From positions 1-64,000 of the forward strand of contig CALCHN010000047.1 of the NCBI GenBank assembly GCA_937901255.1: a stretch of DNA of 64,000 nt, in the 5' to 3' direction. The notes beneath the pieces are model-generated. The model was given only the letters and a program-made list of their open reading frames with translations. It was not told where the DNA came from and searched no databases. Below, piece after piece: positions 32,019 through 41,974 of the stretch (positions are counted from its first letter, which is position 1; the number at the start of each line of letters is the position of its first letter). Made by a program: the position numbers and the translations under genes. The DNA is from an uncultured Flavobacteriales bacterium. GTDB lineage: Bacteria > Bacteroidota > Bacteroidia > Flavobacteriales_E > Vicingaceae.

Positions 32019-33809
32019 ATGCAAAACAATCATTCTCATAACAATGATTTTACTTTTAACCAATTCGCTAAACGATGGGCTGTTGCTTTATTAGGATGTT
32101 TGTTACTTTTTACCTATTCAACTTCTTTGGCTCAAAATAAAAAAGTTAGTGTAATTTTTAACGACACTATTCTTTCCTCTAAACAACAAAAAGAACTTTT
32201 ATTAACGAGTACCAACAGTAGTTTTATCAACCTTAATGCTGCTATTAAAAACATTACTACGCAACTTTACCAAAACGCCTATTTAACCGCACATATTGAT
32301 AGTATAATATCCGATTCCACAACTTACTTTATTCACTATCATTTAGGAAAACAAATAAAATGGGCTAACCTTACCACCAAAACTATTGATGAAGGAATTT
32401 TAAGTAAAATTGGTTTTAGAGATAAAATTTACAACAACAGACCTTTTAATCAAAATCAATTAAAACGTTTTTTTGACAAAGTAATTTCTTTTTATGAAAA
32501 TCATGGTTACCCTTTTGCTTCTATCCAGTTAGATAGTGTTGAAATAACCAACAATAACCTATCTGCCAATTTATCCATAAACAAAAACCAACTGTATAAA
32601 ATAGACAGTGTTGCCATAAAAGGAAATGCAACAGTTTCTGATGATTACATTAAAAACTACATTCGTATTAATGATGAAGATATTTATAACGAGGAATTAA
32701 TAAAAAAGATAAACACCCGAATTAAAGAGATTCCTTTTGTGGAAGAGCAAAACCCTTCTAAAGTTATTTTTAATGAAGAAAGTGCTTACGTATTGTTAGT
32801 GTTAAAAAAGAAACAAGCCAATAGGTTTAACGGAATTTTAGGGATTGTTCCCGATGAAACTGGAAAAGTTAGGCTAAATGGAGATGTAAAACTAAATTTA
32901 ATGAATTCGTTTAAGCGTGGAGAAGAAATTTCATTTAACTGGAGAGCCATGCAAAACAACTCACAAGATTTAAAGCTGAGTACAGCTTATCCTTTTTTGT
33001 TCAACAGCCCTTTTGGAGCAGAATACCAACTTAATCTATACAAAAGAGATAGCACTTATATTGACGTCTTCAATAAAATAGGAATTAGATACATCTTGAA
33101 AGGAAATAATTATTTTAATATTTTCTATCACAATAAAAGTTCTAGTTTGTTATCTCAAAAAGGTTTTGAAACCCTAACCGTTTTACCCGATTTTGCTGAT
33201 GTTTCTACTCAACTTTACGGAATTGGAATTGTTTATGACCATTTAGATTACATCCATAACCCAAGGAGAGGTTTTAGCATTACTGCAAATGGTTCGTTGG
33301 GAAATAAAAAAATCTCAAAAAACCCGCAACTTAACGAACAACTTTATGAAGATGTAAACTTAAAAACCAACCTATATACCGCTCAAGCAAATTTAGCACT
33401 ATACATTCCAATAAAAAAAAGAAGTGTTATTAAGTTAGGTACTCAAAACGGTTATACATACAACGAAAATTTATTCGATAATGAATTACTTAGAATTGGT
33501 GGCTTACATACCTTAAGAGGTGTTGATGAGGAATCTATATTCGCTTCTTTTTACAGCATACAAACCATAGAATATCGGTTTATTTTAGAACAAAATTCAT
33601 TTTTATATTTATTTACAGATGGTGCGTTTTGGGAGAAAAGAACTGCTAATGCTTATACCTTAGACAAACCTTATAGTTTTGGTGTAGGGATGAATTTTGA
33701 AACCAATGCCGGGATATTTTCTATAAGTTACGCTGTGGGCAAACAATTCGACAATCCTGTTCAGTTTAGGTCAGCAAAAATTCACTTTGGTTTTATCAAC
33801 TTTTTTTAA
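32019..33809 (+). CDS. BamA/TamA-family outer-membrane protein (POTRA + surface antigen barrel)
   Basis: A 596-residue outer-membrane protein. A short cytoplasmic head and signal sequence (membrane stretch about 22-39, ending LAQ) precede two or three POTRA-like domains (about 45-260; IDSVAIKGNATVSDDYIKNYIRI marks one). The rest is a 16-strand-type barrel: LNLYKRDS, YDHLDYIHNPRRGFSITANGSLG and GGLHTLRGVDEESIFAS, the last being the strand-6 loop RGF-like motif of Omp85 proteins. The C-terminus ends SAKIHFGFINFF, with terminal Phe as expected for BAM substrates. It is probably an accessory Omp85 (TamA or Patatin-type without the enzyme), not the essential BamA. Confidence 0.87.
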   Translation: MQNNHSHNNDFTFNQFAKRWAVALLGCLLLFTYSTSLAQNKKVSVIFNDTILSSKQQKELLLTSTNSSFINLNAAIKNITTQLYQNAYLTAHIDSIISDSTTYFIHYHLGKQIKWANLTTKTIDEGILSKIGFRDKIYNNRPFNQNQLKRFFDKVISFYENHGYPFASIQLDSVEITNNNLSANLSINKNQLYKIDSVAIKGNATVSDDYIKNYIRINDEDIYNEELIKKINTRIKEIPFVEEQNPSKVIFNEESAYVLLVLKKKQANRFNGILGIVPDETGKVRLNGDVKLNLMNSFKRGEEISFNWRAMQNNSQDLKLSTAYPFLFNSPFGAEYQLNLYKRDSTYIDVFNKIGIRYILKGNNYFNIFYHNKSSSLLSQKGFETLTVLPDFADVSTQLYGIGIVYDHLDYIHNPRRGFSITANGSLGNKKISKNPQLNEQLYEDVNLKTNLYTAQANLALYIPIKKRSVIKLGTQNGYTYNENLFDNELLRIGGLHTLRGVDEESIFASFYSIQTIEYRFILEQNSFLYLFTDGAFWEKRTANAYTLDKPYSFGVGMNFETNAGIFSISYAVGKQFDNPVQFRSAKIHFGFINFF

Positions 33810-33821
33810 TGATTAAATTGT

Positions 33822-33829
33822 TAATTTTG
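33822..33829 (+). promoter_or_regulatory. Candidate -7 element of the 2OG oxygenase gene
   Basis: TAATTTTG, exact TAnnTTTG match, 23 bp before ATG 33853. No clear -33 box. Confidence 0.3.
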
Positions 33830-33852
33830 TTGTCCTAACCATTATAACTGTT

Positions 33853-34671
33853 ATGCAAAACATCATCAACCCAATCTATTTATCACAAGAAAAAATAGAA
33901 CAATTAAAACAAGAATTTAATACCGCTAAACCTTGTAAGTATATTGTTTTGCCTAATTTCTTAACGGAAGAATTAGCTACCACACTATATGAGAATTTCC
34001 CTAAAATTGACACTTTAAATGTAAAAAGAAAAAGTATCAATGAAAATAAATCGGAAGATTATCATTTTGATCGTTTCCACCCTGCTTTTAGCGATTTAAA
34101 AAAAGTAGTTGGCTCTCCCGAAATGTATCAATTTATGGAAACCATTACAGGGATTGAAGGACTTAGAACTACCGATGATTCGTTGGGTTCAGGTGTTCAT
34201 CAAGGGCAAAATGGAAGCTATGTTGATGTACATATTGATGTAAATTATAATCCTGCAAAACATTTGTGGAGAAGAATTAATTTATTAATTTATTTAAACA
34301 AAAATTGGAAACCTGAATATGGCGGAGATTTAGAATTGTGGGATAAAAAAATGACACAATGCGAAGCAAAAGTTCCATGCGATTTTAACAGAGCCGTTAT
34401 TTTCTTAACCGATGAAAATTCACCTCATGGTTATTCAAAAATAACTATTCCTGAAGGAGAAACAAGAAAATCTTTTTACACGTATTATTTTACCGAAGTA
34501 GGCGAAGGGTTTAACTATAGTGATTCTCGTTTTGTTTCTCGCCCGGATGATTCTACCATGAAAAAATTGGCAACTTCCATAAAAGAACCTTTAAAAATTA
34601 CTGCTAAAAAAATATTAAATGCTATTGGCGTAAAATCATTAGATTTTCAAGATAAAAACAAGAAAAAATAA
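33853..34671 (+). CDS. 2-oxoglutarate/Fe(II)-dependent oxygenase (prolyl-4-hydroxylase-like)
   Basis: A 272-residue double-stranded beta-helix oxygenase. The metal triad is HID in YVDVHIDVNYN (about 125) and the distal His in NSPHGYSK (about 195), with the 2OG-binding Arg in EGETRKSFYTYYF (about 207). YGGDLELWDKK at about 160 matches the conserved strand of the prolyl-4-hydroxylase group (2OG-FeII_Oxy_3). Bacterial relatives hydroxylate proteins, amino acids or sugars; the substrate cannot be chosen. Two bp later a monooxygenase-fold gene follows in the same direction, so both are probably co-expressed. Confidence 0.88.
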   Translation: MQNIINPIYLSQEKIEQLKQEFNTAKPCKYIVLPNFLTEELATTLYENFPKIDTLNVKRKSINENKSEDYHFDRFHPAFSDLKKVVGSPEMYQFMETITGIEGLRTTDDSLGSGVHQGQNGSYVDVHIDVNYNPAKHLWRRINLLIYLNKNWKPEYGGDLELWDKKMTQCEAKVPCDFNRAVIFLTDENSPHGYSKITIPEGETRKSFYTYYFTEVGEGFNYSDSRFVSRPDDSTMKKLATSIKEPLKITAKKILNAIGVKSLDFQDKNKKK

Positions 34672-34673
34672 GT

Positions 34674-34997
34674 ATGATTGCAACCACTCCCCAACCACCT
34701 TATTTTGCTGTTATTTTTACTTCAATTAAAACACCTATAGACGAAGGTTATAATGAAATGGCAGAGAAAATGATTGCTTTAGCTGCTAAACAAGAAGGTT
34801 TTTTGGGAGTAGAAGCAGCAAGAAATGAAATAGGCATTACGGTTTCTTACTGGAAAGATGTAGCATCAATAAAAAAATGGAAAGAAGTCTCCGAACATAA
34901 AATAGCACAAGAAAAAGGCAAAACCACTTGGTACAAATCCTTTAAAACCAGAATTGCTAAAGTAGAAAGAGATTACGAGTTTCATAAAACTAACTAA
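34674..34997 (+). CDS. Antibiotic biosynthesis monooxygenase (ABM) domain protein
   Basis: A 107-residue single ABM-fold protein (ferredoxin-like, dimeric). Strand and helix pattern: FAVIFTSIKTPIDEGYNEMAEKMIALAAKQEGFLGVEAARNE, then VSYWKDVASIKKWKEVSEH and WYKSFKTRIAKVERDYEF. The Trp/His-rich C-terminal stretch matches the DUF3291/ABM family often called 'antibiotic biosynthesis monooxygenase'. Despite the name, many members are quinone or heme-related oxygenases of unknown substrate. It begins 2 bp after the oxygenase stop, so translation is likely coupled. It is separated from the KilA-N gene by 27 bp. Confidence 0.88.
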   Translation: MIATTPQPPYFAVIFTSIKTPIDEGYNEMAEKMIALAAKQEGFLGVEAARNEIGITVSYWKDVASIKKWKEVSEHKIAQEKGKTTWYKSFKTRIAKVERDYEFHKTN

Positions 34998-35024
34998 AGA
35001 AAATTAATTTTTGAAATATGAATT

Positions 35025-35840
35025 ATGAGTAAAAAGAAGAAAATCAATATCGAAGGGATAGAGATTTCTATTATTTCAAAAGATGAAAATGATTATATCT
35101 CCCTAACAGATATGGCAAGAAGTCAATTAGAAGAGGTAGTTATAATTAAATGGTTGAGTTTAAAAAGTACTATCGAATATCTTGGCGAATGGGAAGCACT
35201 CTATAATACAAATTTTAATTATACCGAATTCGGTACAATTAAAAATGCAGCTGGTAGTAATAATTTTGTTTTATCTGTTAAAAATTGGCTTGAAACTACC
35301 AACGCTATTGGTATTTCTGCTCGTGCAGGAAGGTATGGAGGAACGTATGCCCATAAAGATATTGCCTTCCATTTTGGAATGTGGATTAGTCCAAAATTTC
35401 AATTGCTGTTAGTGAAAGAATACCAACGACTAAAAGATGATGAAAACAATCGACTTAAATTAGATTGGGACTTTCAACGACACTTAACAAAAGTCAATTA
35501 TCACATTCAGACCGATGCTATTAAAGAAAACCTAATTCCTATAACAATTAACAAAAAACAAGCAGCTTTTATTTATGATAACGAAGCCGATGTACTTAAT
35601 ATGGCTCTCTTTGGAAAAACTGCCAAACAATGGCGTGATGAAAATCCAAACGAAAAAGGCAATATCCGTGATACAGCAACCATCGAACAGTTGGTGGTTT
35701 TATCCAACATGGAAAGTACCAATGCATTACTGATTCATCCAGGAATGAAGCAAAGTGAACGCTTGTTGCAACTCAACAAATTGGCTATTACTCAAATGAC
35801 ATCTTTATTGAAACATAACAAAAGCAAATACATAAAATAA
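35025..35840 (+). CDS. KilA-N domain protein
   Basis: A 271-residue protein with a KilA-N DNA-binding-type domain. The hallmark YISLTDMARS at about residues 24-33 begins it; IIKWLSLKSTIEYLGEWEALYN, the Gly-rich RAGRYGGTYAHKDIAFHFGMWISPKFQLLLVKEYQRL (about 100-134) completes it. The C-terminal half (about 150-271) is helical without a recognised domain. KilA-N domains come from phages and large DNA viruses and occur as orphan genes of probable mobile origin in Bacteroidota. Its stop overlaps the ATG of the exporter gene by 1 bp. No integrase or phage gene flanks it. Confidence 0.87.
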   Translation: MSKKKKINIEGIEISIISKDENDYISLTDMARSQLEEVVIIKWLSLKSTIEYLGEWEALYNTNFNYTEFGTIKNAAGSNNFVLSVKNWLETTNAIGISARAGRYGGTYAHKDIAFHFGMWISPKFQLLLVKEYQRLKDDENNRLKLDWDFQRHLTKVNYHIQTDAIKENLIPITINKKQAAFIYDNEADVLNMALFGKTAKQWRDENPNEKGNIRDTATIEQLVVLSNMESTNALLIHPGMKQSERLLQLNKLAITQMTSLLKHNKSKYIK

Positions 35841-37600
35841 TGGCTAAGAAAAAACGATTTTCAAAAGAATCTGTCAAAAAAGCGATGCGTGTTTTTCGCT
35901 TTATAAAACCTTTTAAAGCACCTTTTATTATTGGTCTGTTGGTGCTATTTATCTCAAGCATTACCACCATGGTTTTCCCAAAAGTGTTGGGAGATTTAAT
36001 AGACTCTGTAAATGCCGATGATGCAAATACAGTAAATACGTTCACCTTATTATTAGTAGGAATTTTCTTAGTTACTGCAATCCTATCCTTCCTTAGAGTA
36101 TATTTATTCGGGTTAGTTACCTACAAAGCCTTGGCTTTACTAAGGATGACTACCTACAAACACTTAATTTCCTCACCTATGAGTTATTTTTCTAAAAGAC
36201 GTGTAGGTGAATTAAGTAGTAGAATTACTTCGGACATTGCCTTATTGCAAGATACATTTACAACCACCATTGCTGAATTTTTACGTCAGTTTATTACTAT
36301 TCCTGTGGGGATGTTTTTTCTGTTGTTTATTTCTTTTCGACTAACTGTTTTTATGATAGCTGTAATTCCTATTGTAGCAATTATTGGTGTGTTTTTCGGA
36401 AAATACATTAAAAAATTATCTAAAGAAGCTCAAGATGATATTGCCGATTCTAATACTGTTGTGGATGAAACTTTACACGGAATTGCAAGTGTAAAAGCGT
36501 ATGCCAACGAGTTTTTTGAAATTCTTCGCTATAAAAAAAGTATAGATAGTTCCGTAAGTACTTCTATAAAAAGAGCCTTATGGAGAGGAGTTTTTATTGG
36601 TTTAATCATGTTCGCTGCCGGAGCTGCTATTGTTTCTATCATTTGGTACGGCTTGCACATGGTTCAGAATGAAGCCATCACTTTAGGAGAATTACTTTCT
36701 TTTGCTATTTATTCTGCTTTATTAGGATTCTCTTTTGCTGGTGCTGCCGATTTGTTTTCTCAATTGCAAAAAGCCATTGGAGCCACAGAGAACTTAATGG
36801 ACATTTTAGATGAAACAACTGAAAATGTTACGCTTGAACAAACTCCTGAAATTAAAATTGAAGGGAATTTGGTTTTCAATAATGTTTGTTTTTCTTATCC
36901 TTCTCGTAGAGATATTCAAGTATTAAAAGGCATTACGTTTAATGTAGAACAAGGTAAACAAATTGCTATTGTTGGTCCTTCTGGTTCAGGAAAATCGACT
37001 ATTGCAGGATTAATTTTTAGATTCTACGATCCCGAAAGTGGAAACATAACTATTGATGGAAAAGAATTAAACAACTACCAATTGTCTCAAATTAGAAATC
37101 AAATGGCAATAGTACCGCAAGAGGTAATGCTTTTTGGAGGTTCTATTAAAGAGAATATAGAATATGGAAAACCAGGTGCAACTGATGACGAAATTTTTGA
37201 AGCTGCTAAAAAAGCCAACGCATTAGAATTTATTGAAAGCTTCCCAGAAAAATTTGAAACTTTAGTGGGTGATAGAGGAATTCAATTATCTGGAGGACAA
37301 AAACAACGTATTGCCATTGCCAGAGCTATTCTTAAAGACCCTTCTATTTTAGTTTTGGATGAAGCTACAAGTGCGTTAGACTCTGAAAGTGAAAGATTGG
37401 TGCAAGAAGCATTAGAGCGACTAATGGAAGGAAGAACTTCTATTGTTATTGCTCACCGACTTTCTACTATTAAAAAAGCCGATACCATTATTGTGTTAGA
37501 CAATGGTAAAATAAAAGAAAAAGGAACGCACGAAGAATTAGTGAAAAAAGAAAATGGAATTTATAAAAATTTAAGTACTTTGCAACTGACAGCGGTTTAG
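35840..37600 (+). CDS. ABC exporter, type IV half-transporter (MsbA/multidrug type)
   Basis: A 586-residue half-transporter: N-terminal membrane domain of six helices (about 25-320; the first, IIGLLVLFISSITTMVFPKVLGDLIDSV, is clear) and a C-terminal ATPase. Walker A GPSGSGKST (about 381-389), Q-loop IVPQEVMLFGGSIKENI, signature LSGGQKQRIAIARAI (about 484-498), Walker B LVLDEATSALDSESE and switch His IVIAHRLST are all intact, so it should function as a homodimer. Typical substrates are lipids or drugs; lipid A export by MsbA is possible but not shown. It follows the KilA-N gene directly. A short tandem repeat lies downstream. Confidence 0.92.
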   Translation: MAKKKRFSKESVKKAMRVFRFIKPFKAPFIIGLLVLFISSITTMVFPKVLGDLIDSVNADDANTVNTFTLLLVGIFLVTAILSFLRVYLFGLVTYKALALLRMTTYKHLISSPMSYFSKRRVGELSSRITSDIALLQDTFTTTIAEFLRQFITIPVGMFFLLFISFRLTVFMIAVIPIVAIIGVFFGKYIKKLSKEAQDDIADSNTVVDETLHGIASVKAYANEFFEILRYKKSIDSSVSTSIKRALWRGVFIGLIMFAAGAAIVSIIWYGLHMVQNEAITLGELLSFAIYSALLGFSFAGAADLFSQLQKAIGATENLMDILDETTENVTLEQTPEIKIEGNLVFNNVCFSYPSRRDIQVLKGITFNVEQGKQIAIVGPSGSGKSTIAGLIFRFYDPESGNITIDGKELNNYQLSQIRNQMAIVPQEVMLFGGSIKENIEYGKPGATDDEIFEAAKKANALEFIESFPEKFETLVGDRGIQLSGGQKQRIAIARAILKDPSILVLDEATSALDSESERLVQEALERLMEGRTSIVIAHRLSTIKKADTIIVLDNGKIKEKGTHEELVKKENGIYKNLSTLQLTAV

Positions 37601-37602
37601 AT

Positions 37603-37652
37603 AATGTGTGGATGTGAAAATGTGTGGATGTAAAAATGTAAAAATGTGTGAA
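37603..37652 (+). repeat. Short tandem repeat in the ABC exporter-VOC intergenic gap
   Basis: Imperfect repeats of AATGTGTGGATGT separated by GAA/AAA, about 2.5 units, with degenerate AAATGTAA units after. The following TAGCGTCTCTGCGTCTTTGCGAG (37668-37690) has its own GCGTCT doublet. No gene is seen in 37601-37721. Confidence 0.6.
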
Positions 37653-37721
37653 TAACTTATTGCTTTTTAGCGTCTCTGCGTCTTTGCGAGAAATTAACAA
37701 CTAACAATTAACTTCAAACTC

Positions 37722-38111
37722 ATGAAATTAAAATCACTTACTCCCAACCTAATGGTAAACGATGTAGAAGAAACCATTGAATACTATACAGATATATTAG
37801 GGTTCACTTTATTAAAAACGGTTCCTGAGAAAGGAGAGTTAGACTGGGCAATGGTTAAACGTGGCGACATTGTATTGATGTTTCAATCTAAAAAAAGTTT
37901 AGCCAGTGAGTTGCCCAGATTAAAAGGTGAAAAACCTGGTGGAGGATTAACACTTTACATTCAAATAGACGGTATTACTGAACTACACGAGGAGTTATAC
38001 CACAACGAAGTAGAAATCATTTCCGATTTAGAAAGTACTTTTTACGATACCATAGAATTTACCATAGTAGATGTGAATGGCTATATCTTAACTTTTTCGG
38101 AGGAGAAATAA
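37722..38111 (+). CDS. VOC (glyoxalase/bleomycin-resistance) family protein
   Basis: A 129-residue single vicinal-oxygen-chelate domain. Start KLKSLTPNLMVNDVEETIEYYTDILGFTLLKTVP at about 2-35 is the first beta-alpha-beta module; the second is GGGLTLYIQIDGITELHEELYHNEVEIISDLESTFYDTIEFTIVDVNGYILTFSEE. The metal ligands of glyoxalase I are not all present, as is common in this superfamily; the protein is closer to the bleomycin-resistance-like group. Substrate unknown. It lies 34 bp before the large FG-GAP protein, which has its own promoter-like TACCTTTG. Confidence 0.87.
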   Translation: MKLKSLTPNLMVNDVEETIEYYTDILGFTLLKTVPEKGELDWAMVKRGDIVLMFQSKKSLASELPRLKGEKPGGGLTLYIQIDGITELHEELYHNEVEIISDLESTFYDTIEFTIVDVNGYILTFSEEK

Positions 38112-38117
38112 AAACAT

Positions 38118-38125
38118 TACCTTTG
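38118..38125 (+). promoter_or_regulatory. Candidate -7 element of the FG-GAP protein gene
   Basis: TACCTTTG, exact TAnnTTTG match, 20 bp before ATG 38146. The -33 region lacks a TTG at standard spacing. Confidence 0.35.
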
Positions 38126-38145
38126 TTGGTATAAAACATATTCTT

Positions 38146-41100
38146 ATGAAGAAAATTCTATCTATATTTTTAATATCAATATCTAGTATTGTTATAGGTT
38201 ACGGACAATCGTCTTCTTCAAAGGTGCATTTATTGAATACCGAAATAGGAGTTAATAATAGTAACTACTTTTTTAAAATTATTGATTTAGATCTTGATGG
38301 TGATGATGATATTTATTTTCAAAATGGAAGTACTAAAGGATGGAAAGAAAATTTAGGTAATAATATATTTACTACATACAAAGCTGTAGCCCCAGAAGTT
38401 AATAGTACTGTAATATCTGACATTGGAGATATTGATGGTGATGGAGATTATGATTTATTAGGATCAGGTTCTGGAATGAATTGGATTGAAAATGTGGGTA
38501 ATCAAAATTTCAGTATATTTTATCCCGCAATTTATCAAACGACATCAAACTTTAACCCACCTATTTTAGCTGACATCAATTCGAATGGTAGAAATGATAT
38601 ACTTTTTACTGCTAATAATGTAAATTATACTGGAATTAGCAAAATCAGTTATATAGAAAATAATGGAAATGGTATGTTCTCAACAACAGAAAATATCGTT
38701 TTCTCAACTTATTCCGGTGATGCTCAAAAACATTTTGTAAATGATATCGACTCAGATGGTGACCTTGATATATTTGTAACTTATCGTTACCCTGAAAAAA
38801 TATCTTGGTTCGAGAATCTTGGTAATGGGCAATTTGGTACAGAAAACATTTTAAATTCGATTTCAGGATCATGGACTGGAGACATGAAATTTAGTGATTT
38901 AGATAACGATAACGATATTGATATAATTACACTAGCAAATAATGGAATTTTAATATCTTCTTATGAATATTTAGGAAATGGTAGTTATGGTACGGAAATA
39001 ATTGTAGATACAGTAAATGGTGGGTGTTGTGTATTGAAAAGCCTTGAGTTAACTGATATTGACGGAGACGGATTGGACGACATTGTATATTCCGAGGACA
39101 ACTCAGTTTTTTGGTATAAAAACTTAGGAGGAACGAACTTTGGTCCACAAACACTAATAGGAACTTATCAAAGTAATATTTCACGTATTGAAACAATTCG
39201 CGTAAGTGATTCAGATAATGATGGAGACATAGACATTTATTGTGTATTTAGGCGCCCTAGTAGTGGTGATTCATACAACTCTATTCTACTCCTAGTTAAT
39301 GATGGTGTTGGAAATTTTGCTCAAAAAGTAATTTACAGAAACCATAAAAGTTCAATGAATATTCCCCAAGTGTTATTAGCAGATGACTTCAATAATGATG
39401 GGATAGTAGATATAGTTTCTGCTACCGAATATACTAACTTAGAGTTTTATGAAGGTATCGGAAATAAAGAATTTAAAGAGAAAAAAATCATTTCCTCAAT
39501 ACCTTTTAACATATTATCTGGAGCTATAGCATATGATCATGATGCTGATGGTGATTTAGATATTATTTCCATTAATTATACGCAAAGTATCTTTTTACAT
39601 GAAAATTTAGGAGGAGGAAATTTTGCTCCTGCTAGTGGTTTACTTTCAGCTAATACAAACAATTTATCTGAAATTAAATTGTTAAAAATAGATAATGATA
39701 GCTTACCTGATTTAGTTTTTTCATCATCAAACTTAATTTCATGGAGTAAAAATTTAGGAAGTGGTAATTGGGGACAAGTAGTAACAATTCAATCTGCACC
39801 AAATAGTTTTAATGACATCAATACATTTGACATAGCTGATACAGATAATGATGGTGATTTGGATTTAATCTATACACTTGATGGTCTTGGAGATATTATT
39901 TTTTCTGAAAATTTAGGAAATCTAACTTTTGGTACTAATCAAATTTTATATAGTTTCGCTAATGGTTCATATTTTGCCGATGTAAATGGTGATGGATTAA
40001 GCGATATTATTACTAAAAATACTTCTCAAAACACATTATTGTGGTATCAAAATTTGGGTAATAATACATTTGATTTAACAGGTACAATTATTGAAACTAA
40101 TTACTCTTTTCCTTTTAGAGAGATTAATCTACATGATGTAGATAATGATGGGGATATAGATATTATTTCAGGTAATCATTACTTTGAAAATTTAGGTAGC
40201 GGTAATTTTGTTAGTAAAAGAGATTTGTTTAATTTCTCAAATGTCCATAATATTGAAAACACTAAAATCATTGATATTGATAATAATGGAGTGCTTGATA
40301 TACTATTCAGGTCATCAGGTGAGATTGGTTGGGCTGAAACGAACTTCAATAATATATATAACATAAGTGGTCAAATTTTTTATGACGCTAATCAGAATCA
40401 AATTAAAGACAGTACCGAGTTGGGAATTTCAGGACTAAGAACCTTCTTACAACCTAATGCTTTAGGTAGTTTCTCAGGAGTTGATGGTAGTTTTTATTAT
40501 GCGGTAGATTCTGGTGCTTATACTGTTTCTTACAATCAATTACAACACTGGGGATTAACCACTGATTCATCCTCCTATAACGTAAATTTAACATTATCTA
40601 ATCCAACAAAAGATAGTTTGCTTTTTGGATTTTATCCTGATACTATTTTTACTGATTTAGAACCAGTATTGACAGGAGGATTCCCAAGGTGTAACGATAC
40701 AGTAACATATTGGATAAACTATAGTAACATAGGAACTACAATACCTAGTGGATTTTTAAATCTTCAATTAAACGATTCTATTACTTTTGTTTCATCTAGT
40801 TTAGTTCCCGATTCTATAAACGGAAATAACTTATATTGGAGTTTTGATAGTTTATTCTTCTTTAGCTCTAACATGATAACCCTACAAGTTCAAATGCCTC
40901 CATTTACTAATATGGGTGACACATTATCTTCTTATTTAACAATTCATGAATTGGATAATAATAACATTGTTTATTCTCAATCTGATACACTCAAGCAAAT
41001 TTTAGTATGTGCTTATGATCCTAACGACAAATCTGTAAATCCTTTTGGCTATGGTCCTGAAGGATATATATCTCCTAATCAAGAACTAGAATATCTAATT

Positions 41101-41922
41101 CGTTTTCAAAATACTGGAAACGATACTGCAAAAACAATAATAATTGAAGATTATTTAGATGTAAACCTTAATTGGAATTCTTTTAAACCTTTAGCAAGTA
41201 GCCATAATGTAAATTCACAAATCGATGGCAACGGAAAGATTAAGTTTATTTTTAATAATATAATGCTTCCTGATAGTGCTACTGATGAAACAAATAGTAA
41301 AGGGTTTGTAAAATATCAAATAAATCCTATTGCAGGATTACCTCCTCACACTCGAATTAGAAATAATGCAGAAATATATTTTGATTTTAACCCTGCTATT
41401 ATTACTAACTATACTTTAAATACAATCGAGTGTTATGGTACACCTCAACCTAATATTACTTACAATTTTCCTTATTTAAATGCTGGTGTCACTGGTAACT
41501 ATTCATACCAATGGTATTTAAATGATACAACTATAATTAAAGGAGCTACTTCAGACACCTTAATTCCAACTATAAGTGGTAATTATTCTGTTGAAATTAC
41601 TGATTCTAATTATTGCTCTACAAAATCAGTCCCTTATAATTATATCGCTGTAAGTATTAGTGAGTTAAATTTATTAAATACCATTGTTTTTCCTAATCCT
41701 TTTACTAGTTCTACAACTATTCTTTTTGATAAAACATTAGATGGAATTTATGATTTATTAATTTATGACATAGTTGGTAAACAGGTACAAAGAATTAACA
41801 ATATTACTGGGAACAAAATTGAAATCAATAAAAAAGATCTCGGTACGGGATTGTTCTTAAGTTATTTAGTTAATAACAAAACAAGAGAAAAAATATTTAT
41901 TGAAAAATTAATCATTCAATAA
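38146..41922 (+). CDS. Large FG-GAP/VCBS-repeat surface protein with T9SS type A sorting domain
   Basis: A 1258-residue exported protein. Signal peptide about 1-20. Residues about 25-740 are a series of about a dozen VCBS/FG-GAP beta-propeller repeats, marked by Asp-rich calcium loops such as DLDLDGDDD, DIDGDGDYD, DSDNDGDID and DTDNDGDLD and by the spacer WxENLGNxxF. About 740-830 is an SdrD-like B domain (YDANQNQIKDSTELGI), then a DUF11/DUF7619-like repeat (CAYDPNDKSVNP, FQNTGNDTAKT, NNAEIYFDFNPAIITN). The C-terminus (VFPNPFTSSTT, DIVGKQ, FIEKLIIQ) is a T9SS type A sorting domain, attaching the protein to the cell surface. Role: calcium-stabilised surface or adhesive protein. Confidence 0.9.
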   Translation: MKKILSIFLISISSIVIGYGQSSSSKVHLLNTEIGVNNSNYFFKIIDLDLDGDDDIYFQNGSTKGWKENLGNNIFTTYKAVAPEVNSTVISDIGDIDGDGDYDLLGSGSGMNWIENVGNQNFSIFYPAIYQTTSNFNPPILADINSNGRNDILFTANNVNYTGISKISYIENNGNGMFSTTENIVFSTYSGDAQKHFVNDIDSDGDLDIFVTYRYPEKISWFENLGNGQFGTENILNSISGSWTGDMKFSDLDNDNDIDIITLANNGILISSYEYLGNGSYGTEIIVDTVNGGCCVLKSLELTDIDGDGLDDIVYSEDNSVFWYKNLGGTNFGPQTLIGTYQSNISRIETIRVSDSDNDGDIDIYCVFRRPSSGDSYNSILLLVNDGVGNFAQKVIYRNHKSSMNIPQVLLADDFNNDGIVDIVSATEYTNLEFYEGIGNKEFKEKKIISSIPFNILSGAIAYDHDADGDLDIISINYTQSIFLHENLGGGNFAPASGLLSANTNNLSEIKLLKIDNDSLPDLVFSSSNLISWSKNLGSGNWGQVVTIQSAPNSFNDINTFDIADTDNDGDLDLIYTLDGLGDIIFSENLGNLTFGTNQILYSFANGSYFADVNGDGLSDIITKNTSQNTLLWYQNLGNNTFDLTGTIIETNYSFPFREINLHDVDNDGDIDIISGNHYFENLGSGNFVSKRDLFNFSNVHNIENTKIIDIDNNGVLDILFRSSGEIGWAETNFNNIYNISGQIFYDANQNQIKDSTELGISGLRTFLQPNALGSFSGVDGSFYYAVDSGAYTVSYNQLQHWGLTTDSSSYNVNLTLSNPTKDSLLFGFYPDTIFTDLEPVLTGGFPRCNDTVTYWINYSNIGTTIPSGFLNLQLNDSITFVSSSLVPDSINGNNLYWSFDSLFFFSSNMITLQVQMPPFTNMGDTLSSYLTIHELDNNNIVYSQSDTLKQILVCAYDPNDKSVNPFGYGPEGYISPNQELEYLIRFQNTGNDTAKTIIIEDYLDVNLNWNSFKPLASSHNVNSQIDGNGKIKFIFNNIMLPDSATDETNSKGFVKYQINPIAGLPPHTRIRNNAEIYFDFNPAIITNYTLNTIECYGTPQPNITYNFPYLNAGVTGNYSYQWYLNDTTIIKGATSDTLIPTISGNYSVEITDSNYCSTKSVPYNYIAVSISELNLLNTIVFPNPFTSSTTILFDKTLDGIYDLLIYDIVGKQVQRINNITGNKIEINKKDLGTGLFLSYLVNNKTREKIFIEKLIIQ

Positions 41923-41974
41923 TTTTACTTTGAGCTTATAATTTCTACCGAAACATTAAAAAATTAATACTAAA

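Noticed and set aside
37668..37690. GCGTCTCTGCGTCTTTGCGAG as a tRNA fragment or attachment site
   Set aside because: Does not fold as a tRNA arm with partners, no integrase nearby; only a short internal doublet.
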